DNA of 64,000 nucleotides from Paenibacillus xylanilyticus (GCF_013359935.1 NZ_JABMCB010000206.1:434001-498000), one strand, 5' to 3'; shown: positions 48,587 to 57,759, counted from the stretch's first letter. Notes: a model not told the origin generated them from the letters alone. Made by a program: numbers and translations.

Positions 48587-49957
48587 TTAATTTGATTGTT
48601 CAACCATGCGAACTGCAGTTTTCCGCTGAACCAGGAACAGTCTCCAGAGCAGTGCAGTGGCACCGACAGCAAGGCCGGCAATAAGGCCGATCCAGTATCC
48701 AAAAGCGCCGAGCGATGTATACGTGGCAGTAATGTAGCCTACGGGAAGACCAATGATCCAATAAGCCACGAACGTAATCATCAACGCAGGGTTAACATCT
48801 TTGTATCCCCGAAGTGCACCTTGGGTTGGGGTAGCGATGGCATCCGATATCTGAAAGAAGATGGCATAAATGAGGAAATGCTGAGTTAAGGCAATGACCT
48901 CATGTTCGTTTGAATACAGACCTGCAATTTGTTCTCCAAAGACGAGCAATACAACCGCTGTCAGCAGTGATAGTACAATGGCTCCGCCAATACCAAGCAG
49001 ACTGTACTGCTTGGCATCTCTCAAACGTCCAGCACCTGCCTCGTAACCGACAAGGATGGTAAGGGCCATACATATGCTCACTGGCAGCATGTACAGCGTA
49101 GACGCGAAATTGAGGGCAGCCTGATGGGCAGCAATCGTAATGGTGTCAAACCGGCTCATCATTAACGTCACGGCAGCAAAGATCGATGTTTCAAAAAAAG
49201 TAGCGAAGCCGATGGGTACCCCGATTTTGAGGAGTTCCTTCCATTTTCCCAGTGATACGCCAGTGAGGTGACGAAATACCCCATACTGGGCAAAAGGCTC
49301 AATCCGATGCACAAAGAAGATGCTGATAAGGAAAATAAGCCAGTAGGTACACGCGGTAGCCACACCTGCGCCCACACCCCCCAGCTGGGGAAAACCCCAT
49401 CGTCCGAAGATGAGTAAATAATTCAGTAAAATATTAACTGGCAGGGAAACTAACGTGATGAACATGGTGATTCGTGTCTGCCCAAGTGCATCCATGAAAC
49501 TGCGCAGCACGGTATATCCGAATAGTGGAAGGATACCAAAAGCCAGCGCACACAGAAAATATAGGGCAACCTGGGCAACACGCGGTTCCAGCGGCATCCC
49601 GTTCAGAATTGGGGTAAGGATCATGGCTCCTATGGCAAGAACGGCAAGACTGACGGCAATGCCCAAATAAAGTGCCTGTATGACACTGTGTCCGATCTGA
49701 TCCTTGCGTTTGGAGCCAAGCAGATGGGATACCACAGGAGTGATTCCGATGAGAATTCCACTAAGCCCGGTTTGTACCGGCATCCACAGACTCGTACCTA
49801 TTGCTACACCAGCCAAATCGGCCGGGGAAAACTTGCCTGACATATTGGTATCGAAGAAGGACATGGCAGACAGGGCGATCTGTGTTGTGAATATGGGTAA
49901 AAATATGATCAGGAATTGTTTTACTTTTTGCGAAAAACTTGTGGTTGTCATGTTCAC
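48587..49957 (-). CDS. MATE-family efflux transporter
   Basis: A 456-residue, 12-helix cation/drug antiporter of the NorM/DinF type. GTG 49957 has GAGG eight bases upstream; ATG codons at 49990, 49978 and 49951 lack good sites. Family landmarks: FLPIFTTQIALSAMSFFDTNMSGKFSPADLAGVAIG near the N-terminus, GLSGILIGITPVVSHLLGSKR, and the mirrored SICMALTILVGYEAGAGRLRDAKQY in the second half. It probably exports cationic drugs or metabolites with sodium or protons. It is monocistronic; its 3' flank on the minus strand runs into the pentanucleotide array. Confidence 0.9.
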   Translation of the reverse strand: MNMTTTSFSQKVKQFLIIFLPIFTTQIALSAMSFFDTNMSGKFSPADLAGVAIGTSLWMPVQTGLSGILIGITPVVSHLLGSKRKDQIGHSVIQALYLGIAVSLAVLAIGAMILTPILNGMPLEPRVAQVALYFLCALAFGILPLFGYTVLRSFMDALGQTRITMFITLVSLPVNILLNYLLIFGRWGFPQLGGVGAGVATACTYWLIFLISIFFVHRIEPFAQYGVFRHLTGVSLGKWKELLKIGVPIGFATFFETSIFAAVTLMMSRFDTITIAAHQAALNFASTLYMLPVSICMALTILVGYEAGAGRLRDAKQYSLLGIGGAIVLSLLTAVVLLVFGEQIAGLYSNEHEVIALTQHFLIYAIFFQISDAIATPTQGALRGYKDVNPALMITFVAYWIIGLPVGYITATYTSLGAFGYWIGLIAGLAVGATALLWRLFLVQRKTAVRMVEQSN

Positions 49958-50080
49958 TGGGAGTGCCTCGCTATTCATAAGAATGATCATTCAACTGACA
50001 TATATGGACAGCTATTCATTGTAGTGGATTTTGCCGAATTTGAACAGGGAACAGCTCCAGATAGGTGACAAAACAAATAA

Positions 50081-50112
50081 AAAACCTCGCTCCGCACAAG
50101 CGGAACGAGGTG
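50081..50112 (-). terminator. Terminator of the DUF4015 hydrolase gene
   Basis: CCTCG and TCCGC segments pair with their complements around a 4-base loop; T run on the minus strand. Confidence 0.85.
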
Positions 50113-50143
50113 AATAAAGGTGGGAAGAGTGCCTGACTTATCT

Positions 50144-51325
50144 TTACTTATAGTTCACACCAGAGGTGTAACGATTGGACGCATTCCAGAGCAGGTATTC
50201 ATCTACATCCATATCTTTCATTGCGCGAATCTGGTCTTCAACTTGTTTTTTGCCGTATTTGATATAGTGCCCGCTGCCAAGCCAGCTTGCCGTAAAGTCT
50301 TGAATCCACGGACGAATTACCGGCTTGAGCTCTTTGGTTGGGTCGAGTTTCTTGTGTGTGTCTTCCATGGAGCCTTTGATCGTGGTGTAGGGATCCTTGT
50401 CAGGGTCCTTCACACCATACCATCCCGTTGAGTAATGGCTTGGATAGACCATTGGTGAGATCACATCCACATTTTCGGATATTTTTACAAAATCCTGACC
50501 GATGCCTTCTGCTGCAGGCACTGAGGCTGCGTAGCCGAAGATATCCACCGAAACCCGGACACCCAACGGCGCCAGTTCCTTGCGGGCGTATTGAACAAAT
50601 TCCGCTACAACGTCAACCCGGGACTTATCCGTTTTGGTGTATTTGAGCTTATCTGCGCGATTCTCGAAGCCTTCTGGAAAACGAACATAGTCGAACTGGA
50701 TTTCCTTGAATCCAAGCTTGGCGGCTTCCTTGGCAATTTCGATATTATAATCCCAGACTTCCTTGCTGTAGGGGTTCACGAAACTGTCGCCTTTGCCGTT
50801 GGCCCATACCGAGCCATCCTTGTTTCGGAAAGAAAGTTCCGGATTTTTTTTGGCAAGAATCGTATCTTTGAACACGACGACCCGGGCAATCGGGTAGACT
50901 TCATGTTTTTGCAGTCTTTTCATCAAAGCGTCAATATCCCGAATAAATGACTGGGATTTGCCCATTTCTTGTAGTGATTTGTTCTCTGTAGGGTAGGTTA
51001 TGTATCCGAGATCGTCCTTGATATCAATGACCATGGAATTAAGCTCCGTGTTATCAATCAGATCGAGCAATTCTTTCATCCGTGCTCCACCAGCACTGTA
51101 GGCTGTAACATAAATGCCTTTAACAACGGGTGCGTCCGGCTGAGGATCAACCTTGGCAGGCGGATTGTCTGCATCAATAACGACCTGATCTTTTTGTGAT
51201 TGAATAATAGCGGTGTTGAAACTGTTCGTTAATGATTGAAATTGCTGATTTCCCTGATCTGCTGTTGCAGGTGTACCACCGAAGCTTCCCATGGCCATGG
51301 CCAGTAAAGCCCAAAACATGTTCAT
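50144..51325 (-). CDS. Putative glycoside hydrolase (DUF4015)
   Basis: A 393-residue exported TIM-barrel protein. The N-terminus (MNMFWALLAMAMGSFGG) is a short hydrophobic signal or anchor, followed by a linker to about residue 65. The barrel has VKGIYVTAYSAGG, NSMVIDIKDDLGYI, KHEVYPIARVVVFKD, WDYNIEIAKEAAKLGFKEIQFDYVRFPEG and a DVISPMVYPSHY strand. These match the DUF4015/GH-like family seen near polysaccharide genes, with an acidic residue in IQFDYVRFP as a likely catalytic one. The substrate is unknown; a cell-wall or exopolysaccharide glycan is plausible. GGGAG precedes ATG 51325. Confidence 0.83.
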   Translation of the reverse strand: MNMFWALLAMAMGSFGGTPATADQGNQQFQSLTNSFNTAIIQSQKDQVVIDADNPPAKVDPQPDAPVVKGIYVTAYSAGGARMKELLDLIDNTELNSMVIDIKDDLGYITYPTENKSLQEMGKSQSFIRDIDALMKRLQKHEVYPIARVVVFKDTILAKKNPELSFRNKDGSVWANGKGDSFVNPYSKEVWDYNIEIAKEAAKLGFKEIQFDYVRFPEGFENRADKLKYTKTDKSRVDVVAEFVQYARKELAPLGVRVSVDIFGYAASVPAAEGIGQDFVKISENVDVISPMVYPSHYSTGWYGVKDPDKDPYTTIKGSMEDTHKKLDPTKELKPVIRPWIQDFTASWLGSGHYIKYGKKQVEDQIRAMKDMDVDEYLLWNASNRYTSGVNYK

Positions 51326-51432
51326 TTCACTCCCACTCCCTTATGTGCATTCCATGATTGAATTATATAATAAAGCCTCTGGGCTTTTAACCATATTAAT
51401 CAAGTAATGAAACAGCCCGGGAAAATTGAAAA

Positions 51433-51468
51433 CCGCTTCCTGTGAGGGGGAAACCTCTCAAGAAGCGG
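51433..51468 (-). terminator. Terminator downstream of the 64-residue gene
   Basis: CCGCTTC/GAAGCGG outer stem and a GAGG/CCTC inner stem; T-rich on the minus strand. Confidence 0.8.
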
Positions 51469-51487
51469 CGTAATCAGTCAAAAAAAT

Positions 51488-51682
51488 TTATTGAATGTAA
51501 ATATCGTTCTGATGCTCACAAATACTGTACTGAATGATTTCCATTGCGTCTCCCTGCTCCAGAATGCCCAGCCCATCCCGGAGAACAATAAGTGAATCGA
51601 GCTCATTCGGTTTTAAGAAAGGGAGCATTTCCGGACACCATCTGTTGACGATTTCAAACAGTTTTACCGTTTCCATATCCAC
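51488..51682 (-). CDS. Small protein of unknown function
   Basis: A 64-residue acidic protein. I start at GTG 51682, about nine bases after AGGAAAGG; an earlier in-frame GTG at 51691 overlaps the site and an ATG at 51676 lies further on. It contains VKLFEIVNRWCPEMLPFLKPNELDSL and no membrane segment or recognised motif. It is monocistronic with its own terminator, which supports it being a real gene. Confidence 0.6.
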   Translation of the reverse strand: MDMETVKLFEIVNRWCPEMLPFLKPNELDSLIVLRDGLGILEQGDAMEIIQYSICEHQNDIYIQ

Positions 51683-51850
51683 AATAATCACCCTTTCCTA
51701 CTCGAATTCCAAAATGGTAAGTCATTCGGCGCGAATCGGAAAAGCATATGGCCTGTGAAAGTGAAGGGCAGATCCTGCTATACATCATATTTAGGAGCCG
51801 TGCACAATTATTATACCACAATTATATAAATTGTTAACCGTACATGTGTC

Positions 51851-52672
51851 TCAACTTCTGCGGAAAGAACCCATGACACCAACCGTTTCGACGATATTCA
51901 CAAACGCATTGGGATCGGTTTCCTTAATGATGCGTTTAATCTCAACGAGCTCATAACGGGTTGTCACCGTCATTAACATGTCCTTTTCAATGTCGGTATA
52001 TGCCCCTTGGGTTTTGATCTTCGTGACTCCGCGAGGACGAACCAGCAATTTTTTCAACATGGATTCTGTCTCATTCGTGATGATGTACAACGTCACTTTA
52101 ACATGACTGATGTGGATCAGATCCAGCACCTTCCCTGTGATATAAATCGATACCATGGAGGCCAAGGCAATGTTCCAGTCATTATTCAGATAACCCGCGA
52201 GCATAATAATTGCCCCGTTCATGCCTGCCATAACCGTACCAATCGGAAAGTCCCGATATCGTGTGAAAATGGAACCGACAATATCCAATCCGCCGGTAGA
52301 ACCGCCTACCCGGAAGGAGATTCCTGTGCCCAGACCTACCAAAACGCCCCCGAATACACAGCTGAGGAGAGGGTCTGTAGCCACGACAAAAACAGGCAGC
52401 AATCCAATAAACCAGGAAGTGGCTGCTACCGATACAATGCTCAATATAATGAATCGTCGTCCAAGAATAAACCAACCCGCAACGAGCAAAGGAATGTTAA
52501 GAACAAAATACATTACACTAAGATTTAAATTTGTAAAATAACCAAGAAGCATGGAAATACCGGATACCCCGCCGCTTAGCAGCTGATGGGGGACCAAAAA
52601 CCAGTTAAAGCCGCAGGCTATAGCTGCAGCACCCAATATGATCACTAAAGAGTGCCAAATTATTTTGGGCAA
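51851..52672 (-). CDS. YitT-family membrane protein (DUF161 plus DUF2179)
   Basis: A 273-residue protein with five to six transmembrane helices in the first 190 residues, including the repeated GGVSGI and GGSTGGLDI signatures of DUF161, and a C-terminal cytoplasmic DUF2179 domain (HVKVTLYIITNETESM and VTTRYELVEIKRIIKETDPNAF). The start is TTG 52672, eight bases after GAGGTG; the upstream frame would add a poorly conserved 34-residue tail. YitT-type proteins are of unknown function, abundant as paralogues in Bacillales. It is divergent from the cshA helicase gene. Confidence 0.87.
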   Translation of the reverse strand: MPKIIWHSLVIILGAAAIACGFNWFLVPHQLLSGGVSGISMLLGYFTNLNLSVMYFVLNIPLLVAGWFILGRRFIILSIVSVAATSWFIGLLPVFVVATDPLLSCVFGGVLVGLGTGISFRVGGSTGGLDIVGSIFTRYRDFPIGTVMAGMNGAIIMLAGYLNNDWNIALASMVSIYITGKVLDLIHISHVKVTLYIITNETESMLKKLLVRPRGVTKIKTQGAYTDIEKDMLMTVTTRYELVEIKRIIKETDPNAFVNIVETVGVMGSFRRS

Positions 52673-52974
52673 TTTAATCACCTCATTTATATTTAAAACC
52701 AGATTGCTGGTAATCTTGATTTGTTTTGTGATATAATAATTTGTGGATATTCTTGAGTAGGGAACTTTTTCCAAATGGAACGATAAAATTTGAAATGTTT
52801 CAAACAGATGTATGTAGTTTTAGTCTTATGTTGGGGACCCATTCACGAATTGTGATGATTGTGAAAATAATTTGCCCTTATGGGATACCCTATAAATATT
52901 AACGCTACTTAAGAATACAGACAACAAAGTGGATTGTCCACCATGTCCACCCTATAGAAGGAGTATGAATAATT
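52673..52974. other. Divergent intergenic region between yitT and cshA
   Basis: No gene is visible. A small GTGGA/TCCAC hairpin lies at 52930-52942, just before the cshA ribosome-binding site. A longer A/T-rich stretch upstream presumably holds both promoters, but I could not pick convincing -35/-10 pairs. Confidence 0.5.
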
Positions 52975-54549
52975 TTGACAAATTTAAATTTCGCAGATTT
53001 CAATCTTGAACCACTGGTGCTGCAAGCCATCACCGAACTTGGGTTCGAAGAGGCAACACCGATTCAATCCAAATCGATCCCTATTGCGCTTGAAGGCAGA
53101 GATTTGATCGGCCAAGCTCAAACAGGTACAGGTAAAACAGCAGCATTCGGTATTCCGCTGATCAGCAAAATCTCCAAAAGCGACGAAAAAATCCGCGCCC
53201 TCATTATGGCACCTACACGTGAACTTGCGATCCAAGTTGCCGAAGAGATCGAAAAACTCACCCGCTTCAAAGGTTTGCGCTCCCTGCCAATTTACGGAGG
53301 ACAAGACATCGTTCGTCAAATCCGTGCACTGAAAAGAAAACCACAGATTATCATCGGTACACCTGGACGTCTCCTGGATCACATTAACCGCAAAACGATC
53401 AAACTTGAAGATGTACAAACGGTTGTATTGGATGAAGCAGATGAAATGCTCGACATGGGCTTCATGGAGGATATTCAATCCATCCTTAAACAAGTTCCGG
53501 CTGATCGTCAAACGATGCTCTTCTCAGCAACAATGCCTCCTAACATTCAAAAACTGGCTCAGCAATTCTTGAACAACCCAGAGCACGTATCCGTAATTCC
53601 GAAACAAGTTAGTGCACCTCTGATTGACCAAGCTTACATCGAAGTTCCTGAGCGTCAAAAATTCGAAGCACTCAGCCGTTTGCTGGATATGGAATCTCCT
53701 GAACTGGCGATCGTATTCGGACGTACAAAACGTCGTGTTGACGAATTGGCAGAAGCACTTCAAAAACGTGGATACTCCGCTGATGGTCTTCATGGTGACT
53801 TGTCTCAAAACCAACGTGATACAGTAATGCGTAAGTTCCGTGACGGCAGCATTGATGTACTCGTTGCAACAGATGTGGCTGCACGTGGTCTCGACGTTTC
53901 CGGCGTAACTCACGTTGTGAACTTTGACCTTCCGCAAGATCCTGAGAGCTACGTTCACCGTATTGGTCGTACGGGCCGTGCAGGTAAAGAGGGTGCTGCT
54001 TGGTCATTCGTTACACCACGTGAGATCGATCACTTGCACTTCATTGAGCGTGTAACACGTCACCGTATCCCTCGCAAACCACTGCCAACGTTGGCTGAGG
54101 CTGTAGAAGGTAAACAACGTTTGACAGCTGAGCGTTTGCTTGAGATTGTACAATCCGGTGAACTGAACGAATACAAAGGTATCGCAATTCAATTGCTTGA
54201 GCAATATGATTCTGTTCAACTGTTGTCTGCTTCCCTGAAGCTCCTGACAGGTGACAAAAAAGACGCTCAAGTTGAATTGACTCCAGAAGATCCGATTCGT
54301 GCTAAACGTCGTAAACCAGATGTTCGCTCCAGCGGACGTAAACCATCTGGCTACAGCGGTAACCGCAGCGGTGGTGGCGGTGGCTACAACCGTGACCGTA
54401 ACAGCAGTGGTGGCGGACGTGGTGGTTACAACCGCGATCGCAACAGCAGTGGCGGTGGAAGCAGAGAAGGTGGTTACAACCGTGACCGCAAACCGCGTCC
54501 AAGCAACAACGAAGGGCGTCGTCCTGCGAAAGATTCTTCTTTCGAATAA
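52975..54549 (+). CDS. cshA: DEAD-box RNA helicase CshA
   Basis: A 524-residue ATP-dependent RNA helicase of the cold-shock/degradosome type. It starts with TTG, 11 bases after GAAGGAG. The Q motif is at residues 5-30, then AQTGTGKT (I), PTRELAIQ (Ia), GTPGRLLDH, DEAD (II), SAT (III), and in domain 2 VATDVAARGLDV (V) and HRIGRTGRAG (VI). The last 80 residues are an RNA-binding tail of G, R, N and S with a repeated GGYNRDRNSSGG unit. The strongly biased codon use fits high expression. Related proteins help unfold mRNA and rRNA at low temperature. Confidence 0.94.
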   Translation: MTNLNFADFNLEPLVLQAITELGFEEATPIQSKSIPIALEGRDLIGQAQTGTGKTAAFGIPLISKISKSDEKIRALIMAPTRELAIQVAEEIEKLTRFKGLRSLPIYGGQDIVRQIRALKRKPQIIIGTPGRLLDHINRKTIKLEDVQTVVLDEADEMLDMGFMEDIQSILKQVPADRQTMLFSATMPPNIQKLAQQFLNNPEHVSVIPKQVSAPLIDQAYIEVPERQKFEALSRLLDMESPELAIVFGRTKRRVDELAEALQKRGYSADGLHGDLSQNQRDTVMRKFRDGSIDVLVATDVAARGLDVSGVTHVVNFDLPQDPESYVHRIGRTGRAGKEGAAWSFVTPREIDHLHFIERVTRHRIPRKPLPTLAEAVEGKQRLTAERLLEIVQSGELNEYKGIAIQLLEQYDSVQLLSASLKLLTGDKKDAQVELTPEDPIRAKRRKPDVRSSGRKPSGYSGNRSGGGGGYNRDRNSSGGGRGGYNRDRNSSGGGSREGGYNRDRKPRPSNNEGRRPAKDSSFE

Positions 54550-54568
54550 TATGCAAGGCTGAATTGGG

Positions 54569-54598
54569 AAATGGGGCAGGCAACTGCTCCATTTTTTT
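54569..54598 (+). terminator. Terminator of cshA
   Basis: AAATGGGGCAG pairs with CTGCTCCATTT around GCAA, then seven T residues. Confidence 0.9.
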
Positions 54599-54754
54599 AT
54601 TTTGGAAATGTGTAATAATTCCATGGCCTTAATGGAACTGGATTAGAGGGATTGTTGATCTGTTTTCGGGAAGTACTGGCTTTTCCTATCTATAATAAGG
54701 TATATTAATATTAGACTTCAGGTTAGACGCAAGGCTGCGGAGGAGGAGAAATGT

Positions 54755-55564
54755 TTGGAATTTAAAGGAGCTATGGGTGGGATCTACCGGCTTACAGAGT
54801 GGATTACGAGACTGGCCGCAACCAATCTGTTGTGGGCTATTTGTTCGTCTCCGTTCTTGTTTTTCTTGATTATGAAACTGCTCGTTATGCAGCAGAATCT
54901 CGCAAATGAATCATTGCAAATGAACTGGGCTATAGCTATTGTGGCACCGCTTACACTTTTTCCGGCAACTTCGGCCCTGTTCACGGTCGTACGCAAATGG
55001 AATATGGGTGACACAGATGTGCCGATCTTCCGTACTTTCTTTGTAGGCTACAAAGAGAACTACAAGCAAAGTTTAATTGGGGGCATATTTTATACCCTGT
55101 TGTTTGCCATCATGTATCTGGATTATACAGTATACATGACACAGTTCCGCAATATGCAGCTGGTGGGAATCATTATGCTTGTGCTGCTTTTGCTTTTGTT
55201 TGTATCCCTGTTTAACTTTTTCTCGATGGTTGTACACTATCATATGTCAATCGGACTCATTATTAAAAATGCAGTGCTCTTGACATTGATCAGACCGTTT
55301 CGTGTGTTCTCTACATTGCTTGGAAGCGGGCTGTTGTTTTACATTGGATTCCGGTATCCGGTATTGTTTATCTTCTTCATTATCAGCATTATTGCCTGGT
55401 TTGCCTTCTTTAACTTCTACGCGACCTTCATGAAGATGCAGGAGCAGATGGAAAAAATGCAGCAGAAGAAGGAAGAAGAGGAGGCTGCTAAGGCCGGCGA
55501 TTCTGTAGAGACCATCGGTGATGTTGAAGCAGCTGAAGTGAAAAACGATAATCTGCAAAAATAA
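54755..55564 (+). CDS. YesL-family (DUF624) membrane protein
   Basis: A 269-residue protein with five to six transmembrane helices. The start GGIYRLTEWITRLAATNLLW followed by FLFFLIMKLLV and the FPATSALFTVVRKW segment are typical of YesL/DUF624 proteins, which are often found near sugar-use genes but have no defined role. The C-terminal 50 residues are a charged, coiled-coil-like tail rich in E and K, longer than in usual members. The start is TTG 54755, after GGAGGAGGAG; the nearby ATG at 54752 opens only a five-codon frame. Probably monocistronic. Confidence 0.8.
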   Translation: MEFKGAMGGIYRLTEWITRLAATNLLWAICSSPFLFFLIMKLLVMQQNLANESLQMNWAIAIVAPLTLFPATSALFTVVRKWNMGDTDVPIFRTFFVGYKENYKQSLIGGIFYTLLFAIMYLDYTVYMTQFRNMQLVGIIMLVLLLLLFVSLFNFFSMVVHYHMSIGLIIKNAVLLTLIRPFRVFSTLLGSGLLFYIGFRYPVLFIFFIISIIAWFAFFNFYATFMKMQEQMEKMQQKKEEEEAAKAGDSVETIGDVEAAEVKNDNLQK

Positions 55565-55581
55565 AACATGAGTCATCACCA

Positions 55582-55610
55582 TTTACTTTTTACACAGTTA
55601 GGGATATAAT
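55582..55610 (+). promoter_or_regulatory. Promoter of the 6S RNA gene
   Basis: TTTACT at 55582-55587 and TATAAT at 55605-55610 with a 17-bp spacer; transcription would begin at about 55617, the 5' end of the conserved RNA. Confidence 0.72.
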
Positions 55611-55616
55611 AATTGT

Positions 55617-55811
55617 ACATCCTGCGATGTACGTTTCGGTTATTCGTTGTTTTGAACCAATGATGATGTCTTCGGGAGATCTACACAGAATGTTGCTGAA
55701 ACGCCCTGTCTATACGACATGGGGACTTCAAAAAGCATTTTTGCGGTCACCCACCTGCCAAGCAGGTTCATAAGACAATGTAGCCGGACGGCATAGGCGG
55801 GTTCCTATGTT
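55617..55811 (+). ncRNA. ssrS: 6S RNA
   Basis: A roughly 195-nt non-coding stretch between a good promoter and a terminator. Its 5' end CCTGCGATGTACG and 3' end ACGGCATAGGCGGG resemble the conserved ends of 6S RNA (E. coli CTGAGATGTTCG and GCGGCATCTCGG) and pair with each other as the closing stem. The middle holds a long irregular helix and internal hairpins such as ACCTGC/GCAGGT. 6S RNA mimics an open promoter and holds sigma-A RNA polymerase in stationary phase. Length and layout fit well; the identification is from pattern recall, not from a covariance search. Confidence 0.8.
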
Positions 55812-55820
55812 ACAAGTACA

Positions 55821-55868
55821 GCACCCTGACGCTTTCCTCTAATCCAGGAATTGCAGGGTGTTTTTTAT
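55821..55868 (+). terminator. Terminator of the 6S RNA gene
   Basis: CACCCTG/CAGGGTG stem with a 25-base loop and seven T residues, ten bases after the predicted RNA 3' end. Confidence 0.82.
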
Positions 55869-55993
55869 TTGAACTTTTTATGTTTTGACCCGTGTATTTC
55901 TGTTAAAAGCACTGTATGCCCTTTTGTTACTACTTGAACAATGTTACACTAGAATACATAAATGGAACGGTTACATTCAAAGGAGGAAGGGTC

Positions 55994-56386
55994 TTGACCT
56001 TAAAGAGAACGCTCGTCGGTATCATCCGCAGTATGGAGGGAACCAGCGATCGAGCCAAGGATCCCAAATTAAAAACACGTTATTATAATTTATCCAAAGA
56101 CAGAGCTTGGGAAGAGGTTTCTTCGACACTGAAAAAGATTCCGGGTTATAAGGTGCTTCACGAGGTTCCTTCGGTTGGAGAGATTATTCTGGAGAAACGG
56201 ACGACGTTTGGACGGACCATGGATATTACGGTTTCAGTTATTTCGGTTAGTCCGGTTCGCAGTGCGGTGGATATGTATTCAGCTTCACGCGGTTCACTTG
56301 GAGACCTGGGTTCCAATTATCGGACGATCATGAACCTGTTCTCTGTATTGGATAAGAAGCTCGCCAAATATAAGGCAAACGATTGA
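55994..56386 (+). CDS. DUF1499 family protein
   Basis: A 130-residue protein started at TTG 55994, with AAAGGAGGAAGG upstream; codons further upstream belong to untranslated sequence. The DUF1499 hallmark is at the C-terminus: RSAVDMYSASRGSLGDLGSNYRTIMNLFSVLDKKL, in which SASR-x-G-x-x-D-x-G-x-N is the conserved core. The family's function is unknown. No signal peptide; probably cytoplasmic. Its transcript is separate from the 6S RNA because a terminator lies between them. Confidence 0.8.
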   Translation: MTLKRTLVGIIRSMEGTSDRAKDPKLKTRYYNLSKDRAWEEVSSTLKKIPGYKVLHEVPSVGEIILEKRTTFGRTMDITVSVISVSPVRSAVDMYSASRGSLGDLGSNYRTIMNLFSVLDKKLAKYKAND

Positions 56387-56410
56387 AATAGATGGATGGA
56401 TAAACAAACA

Positions 56411-56446
56411 AAAAGCGAGAGAAGGTGAACCTTCCTCGCTTTTGTT
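56411..56446 (+). terminator. Bidirectional terminator between DUF1499 and tpx genes
   Basis: AAAAGCGAG/CTCGCTTTT with an inner GAAGG/CCTTC stem. Confidence 0.88.
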
Positions 56447-56463
56447 CTGAACATGGAGTCCTT

Positions 56464-56982
56464 TTACAGCAAAGCTTTAACAGCTGCAATTGCTTGCTCG
56501 AAGTTAGGGGATTCTGTCATCTCAGGCAGATATTCCACATATGTAATCCGGTCTTCGGTATCCACTACAAAGATGGAACGCATGTCCAATTGGAATTCCT
56601 TGATCAGAACACCATAGTTTTCACCGAATGAGCGTGTTTTGTAATCGGACAATGTTACAACGCGGTCTACACCGGCTGCTCCGCACCAGCGTTCTTGTGC
56701 AAACGGGAGGTCAACACTTACCGTTAGAACGACAACATTGTCACCGAGGTCTCCAGCTTCGACGTTGAAGCGGCGGGTTTGGGCATCGCATACTCCCGTA
56801 TCGAGTGAAGGAACAACGCTGATCAGTTTGATTTTGCCTGCGTAGTCTTTCAGGGATGCATCTTCAACCAGATTTTTACTCAAAGTAAAATCGGGTGCTT
56901 GATCGCCCACTTTCAGTTCGGGTCCGATCAATGTAATAGGGTTGCCTTTGAATGTGGCTGCGCCTGTACGTTCTTGTGCCAT
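56464..56982 (-). CDS. tpx: Thiol peroxidase
   Basis: A 172-residue atypical 2-Cys peroxiredoxin that reduces lipid and other hydroperoxides with thioredoxin. The peroxidatic cysteine is in PSLDTGVCDAQT near residue 60 and the resolving cysteine in FAQERWCGAAG near residue 94, the spacing expected for Tpx. The N-terminal GNPITLIGPELKVGDQAPDF is standard. AAAGGAGG precedes ATG 56982. A minus-strand TATAAT at 57030-57025 with TGGACA at 57054-57049 is a plausible promoter. Single gene. Confidence 0.95.
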   Translation of the reverse strand: MAQERTGAATFKGNPITLIGPELKVGDQAPDFTLSKNLVEDASLKDYAGKIKLISVVPSLDTGVCDAQTRRFNVEAGDLGDNVVVLTVSVDLPFAQERWCGAAGVDRVVTLSDYKTRSFGENYGVLIKEFQLDMRSIFVVDTEDRITYVEYLPEMTESPNFEQAIAAVKALL

Positions 56983-57129
56983 AATAATGTTCCTCCTTTA
57001 AATTGGTGATCCGTGCCAAAATCCATTATAATCTTTTATGAAAGGCATTGTCCAATTCAGACGAACAATCAATAGAATGGATCGGAATTAAAGGCAGATC
57101 TGAACAGGGTGGAGTGAAAGAAGAAGCTT

Positions 57130-57759
57130 ATGATATTTTTACGGTATGAAAATTGGAGAAGTTACTTAAAGTTTTTCCCGCTGACGTCAATTTTTTTGAT
57201 AGCCAATGTCGTTATGTTTATTTTACTTGCTGTCAATGGTGGATCGACAAATACAATGACGCTGCTCAAGTTTGGTGCTTTGACAAACCATGAGTTCTTC
57301 TCGGGAGAATGGTGGAGGTACTTCACATCCATTTTCCTTCATGCGGGTTTCAGTCATCTGTTATTTAACAGTTTCGCGCTTGTTGTATTTGCGCCACCGA
57401 TGGAACGCCTACTTGGTTCAGTGAGATATGGCTTGCTGTATTTGGGTGGAGGTATCTTGGGTAACATTCTGGCGGTGGCATGGTATAACACAGCTGGAGA
57501 GGTTACGATTTCGGTCGGTGCTTCGGGAGCGATTTATGCTATCTATGGTGCGTTTCTGTATGTTGCTTTGTTCCAGCGGACGATGATGGACGAAGCCTCC
57601 CGCAAAACGTTATACACACTGCTAGCGTTCGGTATTATTTTCTCTTTTGCCATGTCGGGCATTAGCTGGATGGCTCATTTGGGTGGTTTGTTAGGTGGAT
57701 TCTTCATTTATGGACTTCTCATCCGTTTATGGAAGCCGCGCAAGTTCAGGAAACAGTAA
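57130..57759 (+). CDS. Rhomboid-family intramembrane serine protease
   Basis: A 209-residue membrane protein with six helices. The catalytic serine is in VGASGAIYAIYG (GxSG) near residue 137 and the histidine in WMAHLGGLLGG near residue 182, forming the membrane dyad. WWRYFTSIFLHAGFSHLLFNSFAL is the conserved L1/helix 2 region. Members cut transmembrane segments of other proteins; the substrate here is unknown. Compared with GluP it lacks the TPR extension, so it is the short, YdcA-like form. A GGAGTG site lies some way upstream of ATG 57130. Confidence 0.92.
   Translation: MIFLRYENWRSYLKFFPLTSIFLIANVVMFILLAVNGGSTNTMTLLKFGALTNHEFFSGEWWRYFTSIFLHAGFSHLLFNSFALVVFAPPMERLLGSVRYGLLYLGGGILGNILAVAWYNTAGEVTISVGASGAIYAIYGAFLYVALFQRTMMDEASRKTLYTLLAFGIIFSFAMSGISWMAHLGGLLGGFFIYGLLIRLWKPRKFRKQ

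Noticed and set aside
54299..54624. Coding genes opposite or out of frame to the cshA tail
   Set aside because: Long alternative frames there are a by-product of the repeated glycine/arginine codons and lack ribosome sites.
57021..57036. PerR box at the tpx promoter
   Set aside because: TTATAAT is present, but the second half matches the inverted repeat at only about four of seven positions; it is more simply the -10 element.
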